Of a stretch of DNA of 64,000 nt, positions 63,747-64,000 are shown one piece after another (the first letter of the stretch is position 1; each line of letters starts with the position of its first letter). Source of the DNA: Pterobdella sp. o SKG-2022 (taxonomy: Eukaryota > Annelida > Clitellata > Hirudinida > Piscicolidae); assembly GCA_964035795.1 (NCBI GenBank), contig OZ038320.1, forward strand, positions 1,167,553 to 1,231,552. Direction: 5' to 3'. Position numbers and translations under genes: made by a program. Under the pieces are notes generated by a model. The model was not told where the DNA came from. It was given only the letters and a program-made list of their open reading frames with translations, and made no database searches.

Positions 63747-63843
63747 CTAATAACCATTCAATCTCTTAATTTCAAGATATGGTGTGAATGTGGAGGTGAG
63801 GATCATGAGTTCTGTGGTGCTGTTCTTATCGGGCCTGATGGTG
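63747..63843 (-). CDS. Putative terminal exon of an unidentified gene
   Basis: An acceptor CACCTAG at 63844 is followed by an open frame of 31 codons, TIRPDKNSTTELMILTSTFT then PYLEIKRLNGY, ending at TAG (63747-63749). A minus-strand AATAAA lies about 60 nt downstream. The exon is markedly more GC-rich than its flanks. The gene would extend beyond the right edge of the window. No family was recognised from so short a segment. Confidence 0.4.
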
Positions 63844-64000
63844 CTAGGTGACCAGAAGAGAGTTTTGTTGTAATAAAACTAAAATTAAATTCATGTTTGT
63901 GGTTTATCTTTTTAATTGATAGGATTTTGAGTAAGCTTAGTGAGGTTGAAAAAAAATTAGTATTAAACTTGCTTTGTGTTGTTGATAACATCGGATATCG

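Overview
This window is metazoan nuclear DNA: AT-rich, full of microsatellites and minisatellites, with small exons separated by introns bounded by GT and AG. The proteins are animal-type: EGF repeats, an Ig/fibronectin-III cell-adhesion receptor, a cGMP-dependent protein kinase (PKG) and a furin-like proprotein convertase. Non-LTR retrotransposon remnants and a tRNA-derived SINE are present. The sequence does not identify the species; an AT-rich invertebrate is the most I can say. All gene models were built by hand from splice sites and reading-frame phase.

Layout. 1-620 is a decayed reverse-transcriptase tail. 814-2741 (+) holds five exons of an EGF-repeat protein. 4408-9054 (-), convergent with it, holds the 3' part of a single-pass adhesion receptor with three Ig domains, one FN3 domain, a transmembrane helix and a long Asn/Gln-rich tail; a further Asn-rich exon probably lies at 9248-9791. 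9.8-20.8 kb is mostly simple repeats: (ATT)n, about 600 bp of (AAG)n, (GT)n, minisatellites, two LINE 3' ends with zinc-finger-like motifs and a fold-back repeat. 20861-43801 (-) is the PKG locus. 46.5-59.5 kb (-) is the furin-like gene. 59.5-63.7 kb shows no gene, and 63747-63843 (-) looks like the last exon of another minus-strand gene.

The main structural surprise is a head-to-tail duplication of 8,270 bp (20861-29130 and 29131-37400) inside PKG. The upstream copy (29131-37400) joins in frame with unique 5' exons to give a complete 755-residue kinase. The other copy is a 5'-truncated duplicate that starts inside an exon of the first cyclic-nucleotide-binding domain. On reading I noticed only one base differing between copies, so this is either very recent or an assembly duplication.

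The PKG and furin models are strong because every exon phase adds up and all catalytic motifs are present. PKG is a cytoplasmic cGMP effector. Furin is a secretory-pathway serine protease that cuts precursors after basic motifs. The adhesion receptor and EGF protein act at the cell surface or in the matrix. Nothing suggests the four genes form one pathway; they are neighbours.
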